A stretch of DNA of 64,000 nucleotides, taken from Musa acuminata AAA Group. Taxonomy: Eukaryota; Streptophyta; Magnoliopsida; Zingiberales; Musaceae. Each line of letters opens with the position of its first letter. The stretch's first letter is position 1. This document shows, one piece after another, positions 27,531-39,228 of this stretch. Location: positions 11,687,501 to 11,751,500 of the forward strand of contig NC_088357.1 of NCBI RefSeq assembly GCF_036884655.1. The letters are read 5' to 3'. Both the position numbers and the translations under genes were made by a program. Under the pieces are notes generated by a model that ran no database searches, was not told the origin of the DNA, and was given only the letters and a program-made list of their open reading frames with translations.

Positions 27531-30422
27531 TTATGATTGGTTGTTCAGTTCAAGGATTGTGCTTCCTACATAGTTTAAATGGGAAAATTTATTAGAACCA
27601 ACATATAAGCAAGCTATACAACAATCATAAATACTGACCAAACAAATTGTGTTTTGTGTGTACATTTTAATAATGTTGAGTTTCATCAGCATGATAGAAA
27701 GCAAAATATTTTCCTAAAGGCTCATTCGAAAAGGATGAAATAAATAAGTTTTATACCAAAAAAAAAAAAAAATCTATAGATGTTGCACAGCTTAATGGTG
27801 GAAAAAGATTCATGTAACAGACCCCATAAACTTAGGATTTCCAATTGTCATGTTATTTTGCTAGATACTCTAAATTACACAGATCTATTTTATCTAATCA
27901 AGCTTATCAGTAACATAACTTTTCAATTTTCTAATCCTAGTCTACTTATCCTAGTTGGCAATTGCATGATTGTTATATATAACTAAAGATCTAAACCATA
28001 TATATTTCCAATATTGCTTTTCTTCAACAATAATTTCACGTTGTTAGATTATTATATTTCTATCAACCTTGGTAACTATAACATAATATAATGTAATAAG
28101 TCTAAAGGGATAGCTGCCATATCATTTCTTCCCATGTTTGTCTCCATATACCATTTCATAATTTCCTCACTCGACTTGTATTGGCCATCAAAATCGTCTC
28201 CTATTACTAACACATTTTGGTAATTTCTGAAGATATCCATCCACAATTTTTAGCACACATGGTGGCTAATCTTGCTTGACGAGTATTTATATATCTTTCT
28301 CTTAGTACTAGTTTCATTATTATCATGATATCACTGTAAACTCTCTTATAATTCTTAACAGTTTATCTACTACATGCTAATTTTATTTCCAGTATTGTTC
28401 CGAGGTAAACAATGTTGACTTTGTATTTATTTTTTCATCATACCTCGGCATTTACCATTCCTTAGCATTTATCTTTGCTTGCAATCCTATATTACTATCC
28501 TTCTCCACACCAAATCAAGATGTGAGAACCGAAGGTCAATTGTGATTATATATAGACAGTAATACAAATTGTCATTTCCAAGCATACTGAGATCAGGAAG
28601 AAACAATACATTACATTCTATTTAATGGCGCTGTTTCTCTAAAACAACTGAGAACCAAAGTACAAAGAGATTGGCTGCAGCTCTGCAAATTTCAGAAATC
28701 AATCATACACTAGGCAACAGAAAAATAAAGTGACTCCTCAGATGAAATACTGGATGATGAATATTAGAATGAGGAGGAACAAAAGCAAATATTTACTCCT
28801 CACAACCTAAATTTAATGAACAAAATGGCTCACGCGTACACTAATCACTTTCTATGCAACTTAACATGATTTTTTTAAAAGTTTAATCTCATAAAGCAAG
28901 AAATTTCTGTTTATTTTTTTCTTAACTTCGAAATAGGATCTACAAGACCAATGGCATGGTGTTAATGAACATAAAGCGTTTTTAGGTAAACTTGACTCTA
29001 TATTTTTTGACTTTGTGGCTTCATTATTGTGAGTTTTCCTAGTTGTTTCTTGAACATGTACCACATAATGAAGCCATAATAATAATTTTAGTTAGTTATT
29101 ATGTCTAAATCTCAACACATAACTACACATGGAGTCATAATTTTATATTTACAATATTAGCCTTTTGCATGCCTTAGTTCTTACAATGAAGATACTAAAT
29201 AATCTTAGCTGAATCAACATAAAATAACACATAATAATAAAATTGAAACATGCATTTATCAGAATTACATTTATATATGTGTGTATATATTATTTATATA
29301 GTAGCCTAAGCAATGTAAGATTTGTGTAAAGCCTAGGAAGTAATCCAAACAACGAAACGATTGTTGTAAAACAATAATTTATTCCTAGATTAACCTAGTC
29401 AAACAAATAGTAAAAATGGATCTGAAAAATGTTGATTGGCTCCAAAACCGAGTTTGTTTGATATCATGATGCACACACCACACATTATTATTAACAACAT
29501 AATCTCCACACGTCACAAAGTATTTTAACAACAAACATCATAAACACTACAATATACCAAATTTGATTGTTATCCTAAGATCTCTCAGATGCCCATTGTA
29601 GGTTAGCTAGTTTAAGAAGAACACTAAACAGCCAATGTTCTTCAGATAATCAAGAATAGTATCCATGTTTATAAAAAGTGTTCAAAAATGGCCAAAAGAG
29701 CAGATATATTTGCAGCAGAGGCAGTAGCAGCAGCAGCAGCACACTCTTTCATGCGTTAAAGTCATGGCCATAAACAAATTGCATTTCAGTGGCCTTCACT
29801 GATACCCAGCATTATATTGATTTTTTTTTTTTCAGCTGAAGAAGGTTTCTGCAAATCCATTCCACATGGACGCTTTTTTCCTTTATTTGAAGAAATTGAT
29901 AGGACATGATCTAAACTGCAACCACCCGAGGAACCCTGTTTCATGTTTCAATAATGATTGGGAGTCCATCCTTCTCTCTGCAGTTTCTCTTTGCTTAAAC
30001 TTCAGACTGTCAGAGCACGACACCCCATGCTCAAACTGGACTCAGACCATGCTACTATCTATCTTGCTTGATCTTGTCAACACAACTCCTAACAGATTGG
30101 TCAAACACCGCAACACCAGATTAAAAAAAAAAGCTAGAAATGCTTAGAAGACTAAGAATGAATGCCTAAACAGAATCACAATCTCCTATTTCCCTAATGA
30201 TCAATCTCACCCCAATTTGATCTAACAGAAGCGAACAAAAAGTATAATAAAAGAATCCTATCTCAATCTAAACAAACTGTGAGCCGAAGGAAAATTCCTG
30301 GAAACAGCCCACTCATTCAACCGCCAGACAATCGTGGGACGATATTAACCTTTTCAGCAAAAGGAAGGTCAGAAATAATAAATTCCACGACAAGTGACGG
30401 AAAAAGAATAAACTAAGTGTAC
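27531..30422. other. leader intron of the RNase H-like gene
   Basis: AT-rich, no exon or clear element recognised. A CAGCAG repeat lies at about 29714-29742. Confidence 0.4.
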
Positions 30423-30590
30423 CTCCACTGCCTCAAACAGAAGACGACCCCACCAATCTCGACGCCCTTCAGGTAAAGGCGAACGCAAGGCCAAATCTTC
30501 GGAGGATGGACTAAGAAGGGGCGACCAAGGAATGGCAGCTGGGGAAGGAGAGAGCCCAAGTTGCCCTAGTCGCCGCCCTTTTTGTGACCC
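30423..30590 (-). other. probable 5' UTR exon of the RNase H-like gene
   Basis: A GC-richer 160-bp block bounded by a good donor (GGAG then GTACACTT on the minus strand). An acceptor (TAACAG then GTTATGTCATC) lies 11 nt upstream of the start codon at 27516. Together they imply a 2.9-kb intron in the leader. No coding frame is needed in it. Confidence 0.45.
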
Positions 30591-31307
30591 CTACACAACA
30601 TCCTTTTTGTCCTCTAGTTGTCTGTGTATCATCTTACTGCTTCTACATAATATATTTAGAATAAGGTGAGTCTCCACTAACGATATCCTTTTTCGGCCGT
30701 TGTTATGTGCTTTTGAATAACCGGTTTTTGTCACATCAATAAAAATATTATAAATATATTTAAAAACATTATAAATAACTCAAATAAATTATATTATCAA
30801 ATTAATCTTTAAATTATATATCATAATAATGTACGAATAAGAACAACAAAATAGGAAGAATATTATGTCATTTATTTTTTTTAAAATAATTTATAGTATT
30901 TTTACACCACTATAAAAAATTGTAAATCTATTAAAAATAATATAAATTATTTAAATGAACGGCAAAACACAGTACAGACAAATTAATAATTAAGATTCAA
31001 ATAGATATCTTTAATAGTTTAGGAATAACAAGATGCAAATAGGGATAAAAAACATGATTATTATAGTGTTTTTTGTGGCCTCAACAAAAATTCTGTAAGC
31101 CTATTTAAAAGTATAGTAAATGACCCATATGGCCTTATAATCTCATAAACCAATTATATTATCAAATTAATTTTAAATTAGGTATTATAATGATATACGA
31201 GTGCTACTGTTTTTTTCACCTATACAAAAATCTACAGAAAAACACTAGAAATTAATCAAATAGACTGAAATCACAGTATAAAGTCATTACTTGATAAAAA
31301 AAAGACT

Positions 31308-31363
<56 letters not shown>

Positions 31364-31640
31364 CATTCGTCGAACAAATTAAATTAAACACCACAACTAT
31401 GGTTATCCATAAATTTGAAAAATAAAATAAAATTTTAAGTATTTAAAACATCCCTTATTTCTTCAATTTCAATCATTTCACATATCTATCTTTCACTAAT
31501 TATTGGATTCCTTGTTTCTTAAATATAAATAAATATGAAATTTATTAATTGAAGAGTCTGAACGTAATCACGCAGACCGTCAACTGATAAAGATTAACCA
31601 CAAATGATACTGTTAAATTTATTTGCTTGCCATGCATTTA
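30591..31640. other. intergenic, AT-rich, with diverged duplication and microsatellite
   Basis: Two related segments share AATTATATTATCAAATTAAT (about 30788 and 31152) with similar flanks, a diverged direct duplication about 360 bp apart. (AT)n runs at about 31306-31360. Confidence 0.5.
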
Positions 31641-31893
31641 AAGCAAATGCAAATAAGTACTGTTCATCATTTGAATTTTATTGTTTAACCGATCAGTAAA
31701 CAACTTTAAAAAAAAAACAGCTGAGTTCAAGCCAATATTTGAAAGAGATTCAGATACAATCAGATCAATCTCAAAGTAAAGCTACGGAAAGAACTACTTG
31801 GTTACATTGTTTAATGTTTGTATTTATCTTCAAGGCTTATCAGCAAAATAGTTTCACTCGTCAACAAACGAGCAACTTTTTGGATCACTGGAA

Positions 31894-32093
31894 TCAATTG
31901 TGATTGCTAATGCCACCGCAATCTGCAATGGTATGTCTAATCTGTCCCAGGGCTTGATAAGCAGCAGGAGGAGGATTACAGAAGCATGTTACAGCAAAAG
32001 GACGTGATATGGTGTTGCATGCTAAAGCAGCAGAACCATGTTCCGGTGCATCCCTATAATTTCCTGCTTGAAAAGCTTCATTCCCAGCAGCCT
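31894..32093 (-). pseudogene. TPR exon fragment copied from the DnaJ/TPR gene
   Basis: After an acceptor-like TTTGCAG the minus strand reads AAGNEAFQAG and then, in order, segments of a tetratricopeptide exon (AALACN, SRPFAVTCFCN, AAYQALGQI, IADC) before a stop. The sequence resembles the TPR part of plant DnaJ/TPR co-chaperones such as the gene at the right edge. Adjacent non-coding DNA (31640-31890) also resembles 63340-63580 in that gene's intron, so it is a local duplicate. Lost helix residues (NPPPAAY where NRAAAY is usual) and the missing rest mark it as dead. Confidence 0.68.
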
Positions 32094-32734
32094 GCAAACA
32101 AGAAAAATGTAAATTCTGCAAATTAGTACAAGAGTTTTTTCGTGTCCTTAAAATTAATGGGCTAATTGTTCCTAGAAGCTGTGAATATCATCAAATAAAT
32201 TAGGTTGACAAACCTTCTTGATATATCATAGTGTTCAATAAATTTCTTTTTTATAGTGTTCAGTAATTTAAATTAGGCTCCAAATTTAATATGCCCGGGA
32301 GTTTATAAAAGCACCATCAAGTTGATGAGTTGGAACTGCCATGTAATAGGGGAATTAAAAATTTACCATCTTTGCCATATTTGCCAAGTGGCAGTCTGGT
32401 ATTTGTAGTCAACGAGAGAGTTCAGAGAACAAGAGAGAGTCCAGAGAACAAAGGCCCCTCCCGTGTGTAATTATCAGTTCTGTCACTGCAAAAGTAACAC
32501 CAAGTAAGTTGTTCTTGAATAACTACTGTCTCTAGCTATGATTTGTCATCAATCATATGCAGCAATTACATCTCGATTGATCAATCCTACTTTTCTCCAA
32601 CTCAGTTCTAGAAATGATTTGTGAATTATATGTAGTTTACACACGTCCTGGGTTTCAATCATGATTGTACTTTTTCTCATGCAAAAGCTACTGCAAGTAT
32701 ATACTGTTTCCAGTACTTAGCTAGGCTATAATCA

Positions 32735-33225
32735 AATAGAGGCGTGAAGCACCATAGCAGTGCATAGGTCTCCATGTAAAATCTTCAGTCAAATACTAAG
32801 ACAACATTTTCTCCTTGATCTGACATTCGCTAATATGATTTAACATGGTTACAGTGGCATGTTTGCTTCAGCGTGATGCTCTGCAGACGATAGACTAGTG
32901 CGGGATAAATTTTGATGTTACGTGGAGATGCATATTCCTTTTTCTTTGCATTTGCTCAAACAACAAAGAACAAACTTGAACATGGGATGACAGTGAACAA
33001 AAAGTGAGGGCAGTTTGATATTTTGAAAGCTTACAAGAGAGACAAGATGATGCAGTCCAATAGCATTTGGACAATTCTCAAGTCTCAGCATTTCGAGTGC
33101 AGGTTGATACTGATGCAAATGAAGAATTCTCAGTCCCTAAGAAGTTGAACTACCTACTCGTGTAGCATGGGAAGGCATAAAGAAGGAAATCTAGCATCCA
33201 AGTTGCATTTTCCTCGTGGTAAGAC
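32735..33225 (-). pseudogene. partial tandem copy of an NBS-LRR 3' end
   Basis: Parallels 33470-33950, the end of the neighbouring NBS-LRR gene and its 3' flank. Shared landmarks include TGCAGACGATA, GAACATGGGATG, GCTTACAAG and ATGATGCAGTCCA. The minus-strand frame reads PALEMLRLENCPNAIGLHHLVSL, matching the last LRR of the intact gene, but it has lost the upstream LRRs and a following segment. Offset between copies is about 720 bp. Confidence 0.78.
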
Positions 33226-33633
33226 GGATGAAGAATTCTCCGTGTGTTACATGATGCCCTAGGCGTTCATTCGCACAGAGGTGCCACAGTGGGGATCAAA
33301 TTCCCGACCTACAGGGATATCTCTCATAAGCTCAACTGTCTTGAGTTAGCTGACGACGGTGGAACTTTATGTCTGGTTAAATATAAATAGTCATTGAAGG
33401 GTTCAAACAAAAGTAAGGTTCCAATCTGTTCTGTTCTATTGGCAAAAAGAGCTCTAAGGAAGTATTCTAGTGGTAAATAGGCCTCCATAAAGCACAATCA
33501 CATTCCACTATTAAGACTATTATTTTATCCTTGATTTGACATCTTCTTAGATGATTTAACATGACTAGAATTCAAAAACGTTTCTAGAGTGAAGGTTTGC
33601 AGACGATAAACTAATGCTGGATAAATTCGGTTA
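33226..33633. other. spacer between the LRR fragment and the intact NBS-LRR gene
   Basis: The right part (from about 33455) is the 3' flank of the intact gene, homologous to 32735-32880. The left part has no recognised function. Confidence 0.5.
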
Positions 33634-36600
33634 TTACCTGGAGACTGATATGCTTCTTCTCTGCATTTGCTCAGATGGATATAACAATACTTGAACATGG
33701 GATGGAAGTTTCTCTTTGATATAAAACTGAGGGCAATTGGATATCTGTAAGCTTACAAGGGAAGAAAGATGATGCAGTCCAGTGGCTTCTAAAAGTTTTG
33801 GACAGTTGTCGACGCACAGCGTTCTGAGTGCAGGTACATTCTGACGCACATGAAGAGTTCTCAGTCCCTGAGAGCTTGAAACTACCAAGTGATGGAGCTT
33901 GGGAAGGTTTAGAGATGGAAACCAAATCTCCAAGTTACATTTCCCCCACAACAGGAGACTACTTAGTGAGGGACATATGGGAATTGAAGTCAACTCTCCG
34001 CAGTTGTATATCTTCAGCTCGACGAGTGAAGGAAAAAGGAGGCAGTCAAACATGAACAGCTTTGGACAGACACCAATTGTGAGCTCGCGGAGATGAGGGA
34101 ATTCACCATCCTCCCCACACCACTCCTCCCACTCTGGCATCTCTGTGAATTCAAGTGTCTCTAGCGCTTGGAATCCCTTGCCAACCATCATACCACCACC
34201 CCAGAATTCACGGTCAACACGCTGCAACCTCTGCATTCCTCCTATGGATAGATGCTTCAGTGACACAAGCTGGCCAAGCGAAGGGAGAAGGATACACTTA
34301 TCATTGCAGAGCTCTAGTCTTATGGTAGCAAGCTTGGAAAAACTCGGATCACCCAACCATCTCGGAAGTCTCGGTCCATTATAGCCCTCGACAACCAATT
34401 CCATCAAACTCATCCGTCGCTGATTCTCTACGAAACATGCAGCCTCGTGCTTTTCAGCACCTATCCTATGCCAAGAATCATCCTGTTTCAGTCCAATTTC
34501 ACTGTGTAGCATCTTGTCACCATTCTCCAGATTGGTACCGTCACTATAGCCACACGGTCCACAGTCGTACGAAAACCAGCGAAGCCTCACGTTCTGCAGG
34601 TTTTTCATATTCTTCAACCAAGGACCCCATTCCTCGTCCATCTTGTAAGGACCTACTATGTGAAGAGAGCTGAGGTTTACCAATTCCTTTAGCTCCTCTA
34701 CACCACAGTGAAATCTATCTGGCTTTATATAGAAAATTGGCAATGTCTGGAGATTGGTCAGCTTTCTGAGTCCAGGTGGAATGCAGACATGTAGATCTTC
34801 CAATATTGGCAGAATGAGATGCCTTAGATTAATGAGGTTCCCGATGCCTCTAGGAAGATCCGAAAGAAACTCGCAGTGCTTCAAATCCAATGTTTGCAGA
34901 TTATATAACTGACACAATGACTGAGGCAAATGTCGAAGATTCGTACTCCGAAGACCAATGTAGCGAAGGTGTATCAAATTGCCAATTGAGTCTGGTAATT
35001 TTTCAATCATAGTAAAACTCAAGTCCAGTGTGCGGAAGAGCCTTAAACTTTGGAAAACATCATTTGGCATCTCAATACATATAATATTTTGAGTTTGTTC
35101 CAACATATTTCTTTTTGATGGAAACCACTGTTTGGACTTATGCACCACAAAGGTACGCAAACGTTTGGGCTCATTCAAGAACTGAAACTGCACCGTCGTG
35201 TGTCTCTCTGTTCTGATGTTGTGCACTTTTTTATCATTGCTGTTGGGTATAAGAGTTGCATGAAGCACGTCTTCAGAAATATCAGATAATTTATGGTCCT
35301 CAGTGATTATATAATCCTCCCCTGCAATAGATTTTGCTAGATCATGAATGACATCGTGCATCACATAATTTTCATCTTTAGCATCACTGAGTTTTGAAAT
35401 TTGAAAAAACTGTCTTTGTAGCAGCTCATCAAAGTATGAACCACCCACATCTTCCAGTCGGCTTCTCCTTCTGGGTTGAATATAACCCTGTGCCATCCAC
35501 AGCTTCACTATGTGATCTTTCTCAAATAGATAGCCTTTCGGGAACAAGGAAAAGTACACAAAACACTGCTTCAAGTGTGTCGGCATACGATAATAGCTCA
35601 ATCTCAGAGCGGCGAAGATCTCATTTCTCCCTTCATCAAATAATCCCCACAATTCACTTTCTAGAATATCCTGCCACTTCTCCTCATCATCTTCGAAGCT
35701 TAAAAGACTTCCAAGTGTTTTAGCAGCCAAAGGTAAGCCATTGCACTTTCGGACAATTTGACGACCAATTCCTTCCAGTGTCGTCCGAGTGTTGGGCAAT
35801 CCCGTTTGACGACCGATTCCTTCCAGTGTCATCCGAGTGTTGGGCAATCTCGTTTGACGACCGATTCCTTCCAGTGTCGTCCGAGTGTTGAGCAAACTCG
35901 TTTGACGACCGATTCTTTCCAGTGTCGTCCGAGCGTTGGACAATCCCGTTTGACGACCGATTCCTTCCAGTGTCATCCGAGTGTTGGGCAATCCCGGTGC
36001 CTTGTCCTTAAATGCATATCTATCAAACAACAACTGACAAGAGTAATCATCCAAAGCACCCAAGTAATATGGTGGCATTGTCTGCATCACCCGAGCAACC
36101 GATTCGTTCTGTGTCGTGATCATGATTTTAGTACTCGATGCATAAGCCATGGGGAAGCTTAAGGATTCCCATGGACTTGGCAGCTCATTCCACACATCAT
36201 CTAGCACAAGCAGGAATCTTTTTTTGTTTAATAGCTTCGTCAGAGTCGAATGAAGAAGATCAAGTTCACTGTCATCACAAGAACTCCCAGTAATGAATTT
36301 GATTATGGTTCTTGTGATGCTTATCACATCAAAATCAACCGAGACATAGATCCATACCCTGATGTCAAAATGGGTACAGACCTTATGATGGTTATAAACA
36401 TATTGGGCAAGTGTCGTTTTACCAATGCCTCCCATGCCGACGATGGCAAGCACTGAAACCTTGTCTCCACCACGTTCCGATAGCAGTAAATTGACTAACT
36501 TCTTCCTGTCCACCTGCCTGCCATAAACACTCGAATCATCCACAAGGGAGCTCGTAGGGAGAGGCTTACTCACCGTGGCCTGCCTTCTCTCTCCGTCTTC

Positions 36601-37053
36601 TTCCTTCAGGTGGAGGGCCTCCCGCTCCCTTGCTATCTCATCGAATCTCTCCCTGATCCGCTTGATCCTGTCCGCTAGTCCAGCTAGGACAGCCGTCGAA
36701 TCGCTCCCCTCATCTCGCTTTCTCTTCCCGGTGGTTGATGCACCAACTTTGACTTCGATTTGGGGCCGCAGCAGCTCGTAGTTGTACTCGTCGAGCACGT
36801 CGTCGGCATCATAAGCAAGCGCTTTGAGTTCGCGCAGCCAGAGCTTCACCGACTCCTCCCGGATCTCCCTCACCTCCGCATCGGTGAGCACGGACTGGAT
36901 CCTAAGCAGCGTCCTCTGTAGATGCTTGAGATCTTCATGGACAGTGAGGCGTGGGCTTGATGGTGAGGACGAGGAAGCAAGCGAGGAGCTTCGAAGCCGA
37001 GCTGTGAGCCTGCTCGCCGTCGCTGCAATGGAAGACAGAATTGAAGCAGCCAT
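33634..37053 (-). CDS. CC-NBS-LRR (CNL) disease-resistance protein, RGA type
   Basis: Single uninterrupted 1139-codon frame. Domains: Rx-type coiled coil (about 35-145, with VKLWLRELKALAYDADDVLDEY); NB-ARC with P-loop GMGGIGKTT (206-214), RNBS-A FDIRVWIYVSVDFD, kinase-2 LLVLDDVW (281-288), RNBS-B KIMITTQ, GLPLA (439-443) and an MHD motif in VMHDVIHDLA (about 562). About 20 leucine-rich repeats follow to the end. Kinase-2 ends in W and there is no TIR, which places it in the CNL class. Such cytosolic receptors detect pathogen effectors and trigger cell-death immunity. Unusual: residues 354-433 are five 16-residue repeats between RNBS-C and GLPLA. The N terminus (MAASILSSIAATASRLTARL) is Ser/Ala-rich. 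A partial LRR copy lies downstream, typical of R-gene clusters. Confidence 0.93.
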   Translation of the reverse strand: MAASILSSIAATASRLTARLRSSSLASSSSPSSPRLTVHEDLKHLQRTLLRIQSVLTDAEVREIREESVKLWLRELKALAYDADDVLDEYNYELLRPQIEVKVGASTTGKRKRDEGSDSTAVLAGLADRIKRIRERFDEIAREREALHLKEEDGERRQATVSKPLPTSSLVDDSSVYGRQVDRKKLVNLLLSERGGDKVSVLAIVGMGGIGKTTLAQYVYNHHKVCTHFDIRVWIYVSVDFDVISITRTIIKFITGSSCDDSELDLLHSTLTKLLNKKRFLLVLDDVWNELPSPWESLSFPMAYASSTKIMITTQNESVARVMQTMPPYYLGALDDYSCQLLFDRYAFKDKAPGLPNTRMTLEGIGRQTGLSNARTTLERIGRQTSLLNTRTTLEGIGRQTRLPNTRMTLEGIGRQTGLPNTRTTLEGIGRQIVRKCNGLPLAAKTLGSLLSFEDDEEKWQDILESELWGLFDEGRNEIFAALRLSYYRMPTHLKQCFVYFSLFPKGYLFEKDHIVKLWMAQGYIQPRRRSRLEDVGGSYFDELLQRQFFQISKLSDAKDENYVMHDVIHDLAKSIAGEDYIITEDHKLSDISEDVLHATLIPNSNDKKVHNIRTERHTTVQFQFLNEPKRLRTFVVHKSKQWFPSKRNMLEQTQNIICIEMPNDVFQSLRLFRTLDLSFTMIEKLPDSIGNLIHLRYIGLRSTNLRHLPQSLCQLYNLQTLDLKHCEFLSDLPRGIGNLINLRHLILPILEDLHVCIPPGLRKLTNLQTLPIFYIKPDRFHCGVEELKELVNLSSLHIVGPYKMDEEWGPWLKNMKNLQNVRLRWFSYDCGPCGYSDGTNLENGDKMLHSEIGLKQDDSWHRIGAEKHEAACFVENQRRMSLMELVVEGYNGPRLPRWLGDPSFSKLATIRLELCNDKCILLPSLGQLVSLKHLSIGGMQRLQRVDREFWGGGMMVGKGFQALETLEFTEMPEWEEWCGEDGEFPHLRELTIGVCPKLFMFDCLLFPSLVELKIYNCGELTSIPICPSLSSLLLWGKCNLEIWFPSLNLPKLHHLVVSSSQGLRTLHVRQNVPALRTLCVDNCPKLLEATGLHHLSSLVSLQISNCPQFYIKEKLPSHVQVLLYPSEQMQRRSISVSR
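35757..35996 (-). repeat. in-frame 48-bp minisatellite (5 units) in the NB-ARC coding sequence
   Basis: Five consecutive 48-bp units at 35757, 35805, 35853, 35901 and 35949 encode GLPNTRMTLEGIGRQT-like 16-mers. Units differ at a few bases each, and every unit keeps the frame. The unit nearest the C terminus runs directly into VRKCNGLPLA, so the repeat expanded from the normal segment before GLPLA. Confidence 0.96.
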
Positions 37054-37065
37054 GGCAGGATTCTA

Positions 37066-37310
37066 CGCCTTCCCTCGCTGATGCAGCACCAGATGAATGT
37101 GAGAAGGGCGATCATATGAGTCGTAACGGGAGTCGTAACAAATTAGTTTACGATGTGCATTAATGTGGATTTTCGGAAGTCAACTATTCCAAGATGACTC
37201 CATCACCTTCCCTCGCGGATGCGGGACCAGATGAAAGTGACAAGTGCGATCATATGAGTGGTGATGGGAGTTTTCCTAACAAATTAGTTTATGATGTGCA
37301 TTAATGTGGA
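37066..37310. repeat. tandem duplication just upstream of the NBS-LRR start codon
   Basis: Copies 37066-37169 and 37204-37310 share the order CCTTCCCTCGC, ACCAGATGAA, GCGATCATATGAGT, AACAAATTAGTTTA and GATGTGCATTAATGTGGA. The first copy begins 13 nt before the start codon. A W-box core TTGACT (minus, 37178-37183) lies between the copies. Confidence 0.8.
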
Positions 37311-37576
37311 CTATCAAGTCTTAACATATCTCAAGATGAATGTGAGAAGGGCGAGCATACGAGTGAAAAGGGATGATTTTGTTTCATGTTAGCTCATTCA
37401 TCACAAAGGCTAATATTTAAGTAAGGGTGATTAGCCCCAAAATGATATTGCATTATATCCCAATATTTCCCGCATTAATGCATGATAATAATTGTCATAT
37501 CTTATCAAGATCATATCAGGTAGTTCACCTAATCTTATCCTAGGCCAGCCAATAGGAAGACTTATGAATTATTGGG

Positions 37577-38428
37577 AAACCTTGGAGAGCATCACATGCG
37601 TAACGAAAAATATAAAATAAAATTAGTTTCCTAAAAGAACGATATAAGATCTTCGTGCGATGATTGGGAGAAAAAAAACTTATGAAACCGAAAACTATAT
37701 AAGATTCGTAAGATGCTCTCACATATATCCTCAAATTGCAGATAAGTCCATAGATAAATGAGCTCTTGTAAGCTCTTCTCAAACGGTAATCCACATGATG
37801 GATGAAGTGACAACACACCTCCTCACGTAAGGCATTCTTTCCTCGCTTTTATGCACCACCATGCAAACAGGGGTAGCAACAAAGGGGCAACTCTCTTGTT
37901 GTCCTCTCGCACCATAGAGGGGGTAGATCATTAGAGGAATAAGGAGGGAGGTTAGGGAGGTGGTGGCTAAATGGGTCCAGCCTTATAACCATTTTAGTAT
38001 AATATTCCTTTTATAGAGAGCCCTCTTTGCTAACCCTAATAGATCCTACTTTATTGGGTATTGAATCTTCATCCAATTATCCTAGTTTAATGGAAATTAG
38101 ATTTCTATCTAATTATCTACTCTAAGCTTTTATTGTGTCTTACCCAACGGATCCAATAAAGCATGGGCTTATTGGATATCACATATTCAATCCTCTATTC
38201 GTTGCGTCATCCACCATATGTGTGTGACCCTATAGGTTCAATACCGAGCTGACCATGAGTTACACCTGTTAGAACTTTTTTTGATTTAATAAAATATCAT
38301 CTCATAATAATTCACTTAACTAATCGACTATGGATGTACTATGCTACTATGTCACAGTCCCCAAACAGTAAAGGGGATCTAATCTATTAAACTTGTCTGC
38401 CCTTAGTTACCATGTATCTATAGTCCTT
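37577..38428. mobile_element. family A copia LTR, first half, forward, diverged
   Basis: Begins TGGGAAACCTTGGAGAGCAT, parallel to the start of the solo LTR at 46103 (GGAAAATC...GACATCACATGCGCAGCGGAAG), and follows it through CTATTGGGTATTGAAT-like, GGCTTATTGGATAT, TGTGTGACCCT and ATAGTCC landmarks. It is cut off where the inverse copy starts. Confidence 0.6.
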
Positions 38429-39228
38429 CATGCTAGTCATAGGTTCCTTGCAAGCCAATCACGTGAGTGATGACACATGTGACTTGACACGTAGTCTTTT
38501 TGCTTATTATTATTATTTGATATTTTATCACTTTATATTGTATATTGCATGAATATATTATAATGTCTATGGATCTGTTGTAATAGGAATCAGATCGTGA
38601 TGAGATCACGATAATAAGACCGATTCGCTTTTAAATACGGATCCTAAATAATCTTCATCATAAGTTACTCGAGAGAGACAATAAGATAACCGGACAGACT
38701 GGTATGCTGTATATCCATCCATATGATAGATGCAGCTGATCTCATAGCTACTCATGTGGGGATACTAGGGATACAATGTAGGTGCTTATTGGAGAATGAG
38801 TTCACTAATTGATCCGCTCACGAAATGTTTGATGGTTGATGATGTCTTATTATCATACACCGATTCTGTCGTCCTAGTGGTGTATCTGGTCCTTGTTGGG
38901 AAAGAGATTTTCTTGGTTGTCATCTCCTATTCTCCTCTCCCCTTCTCCTCCTCAATAGCAGGGTTAGAGATTTGAGGAGCGTCGTCATAGCCCTGTTGTG
39001 TGGATCAACGCTAGAGAGGAGGACGCTTGACCTCCTTCATCCTTTCTTATAAATATGCAGAGATTAGGAATATATGATCTCCCTAGGTAACACAACTACC
39101 TCACATGTGGTTTTAAGTTTCACGGATTTTGCGGACCAATCTTCGCACGATGGCGAATATCTTTGGGAAATTTTGGGATTTTGTTTTATGTTCTTTTGCT
39201 ACACATATGATGTCACCCCTAGATTTCT
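38429..39228. mobile_element. family A LTR, inverse orientation, internally deleted
   Basis: Begins TGCTAGTCATAGG, the reverse complement of the family A LTR end. It runs through CCAATCACGTGAGTGATG and (TTA)n, then after a deletion near 38880 ends in ATGATGTCACCCCTAGATTT, the reverse complement of the LTR start. Confidence 0.65.

Noticed and set aside
33265..33350. Possible second SINE (B-box-like GGAATTTGATCCCC on the minus strand)
   Set aside because: No A box at the right spacing, no tail and no flanking repeats that I could confirm.
35758..36162. Plus-strand 134-codon open frame with Cys-rich repeats
   Set aside because: It is the antisense shadow of the 48-bp repeat in the NBS-LRR gene.
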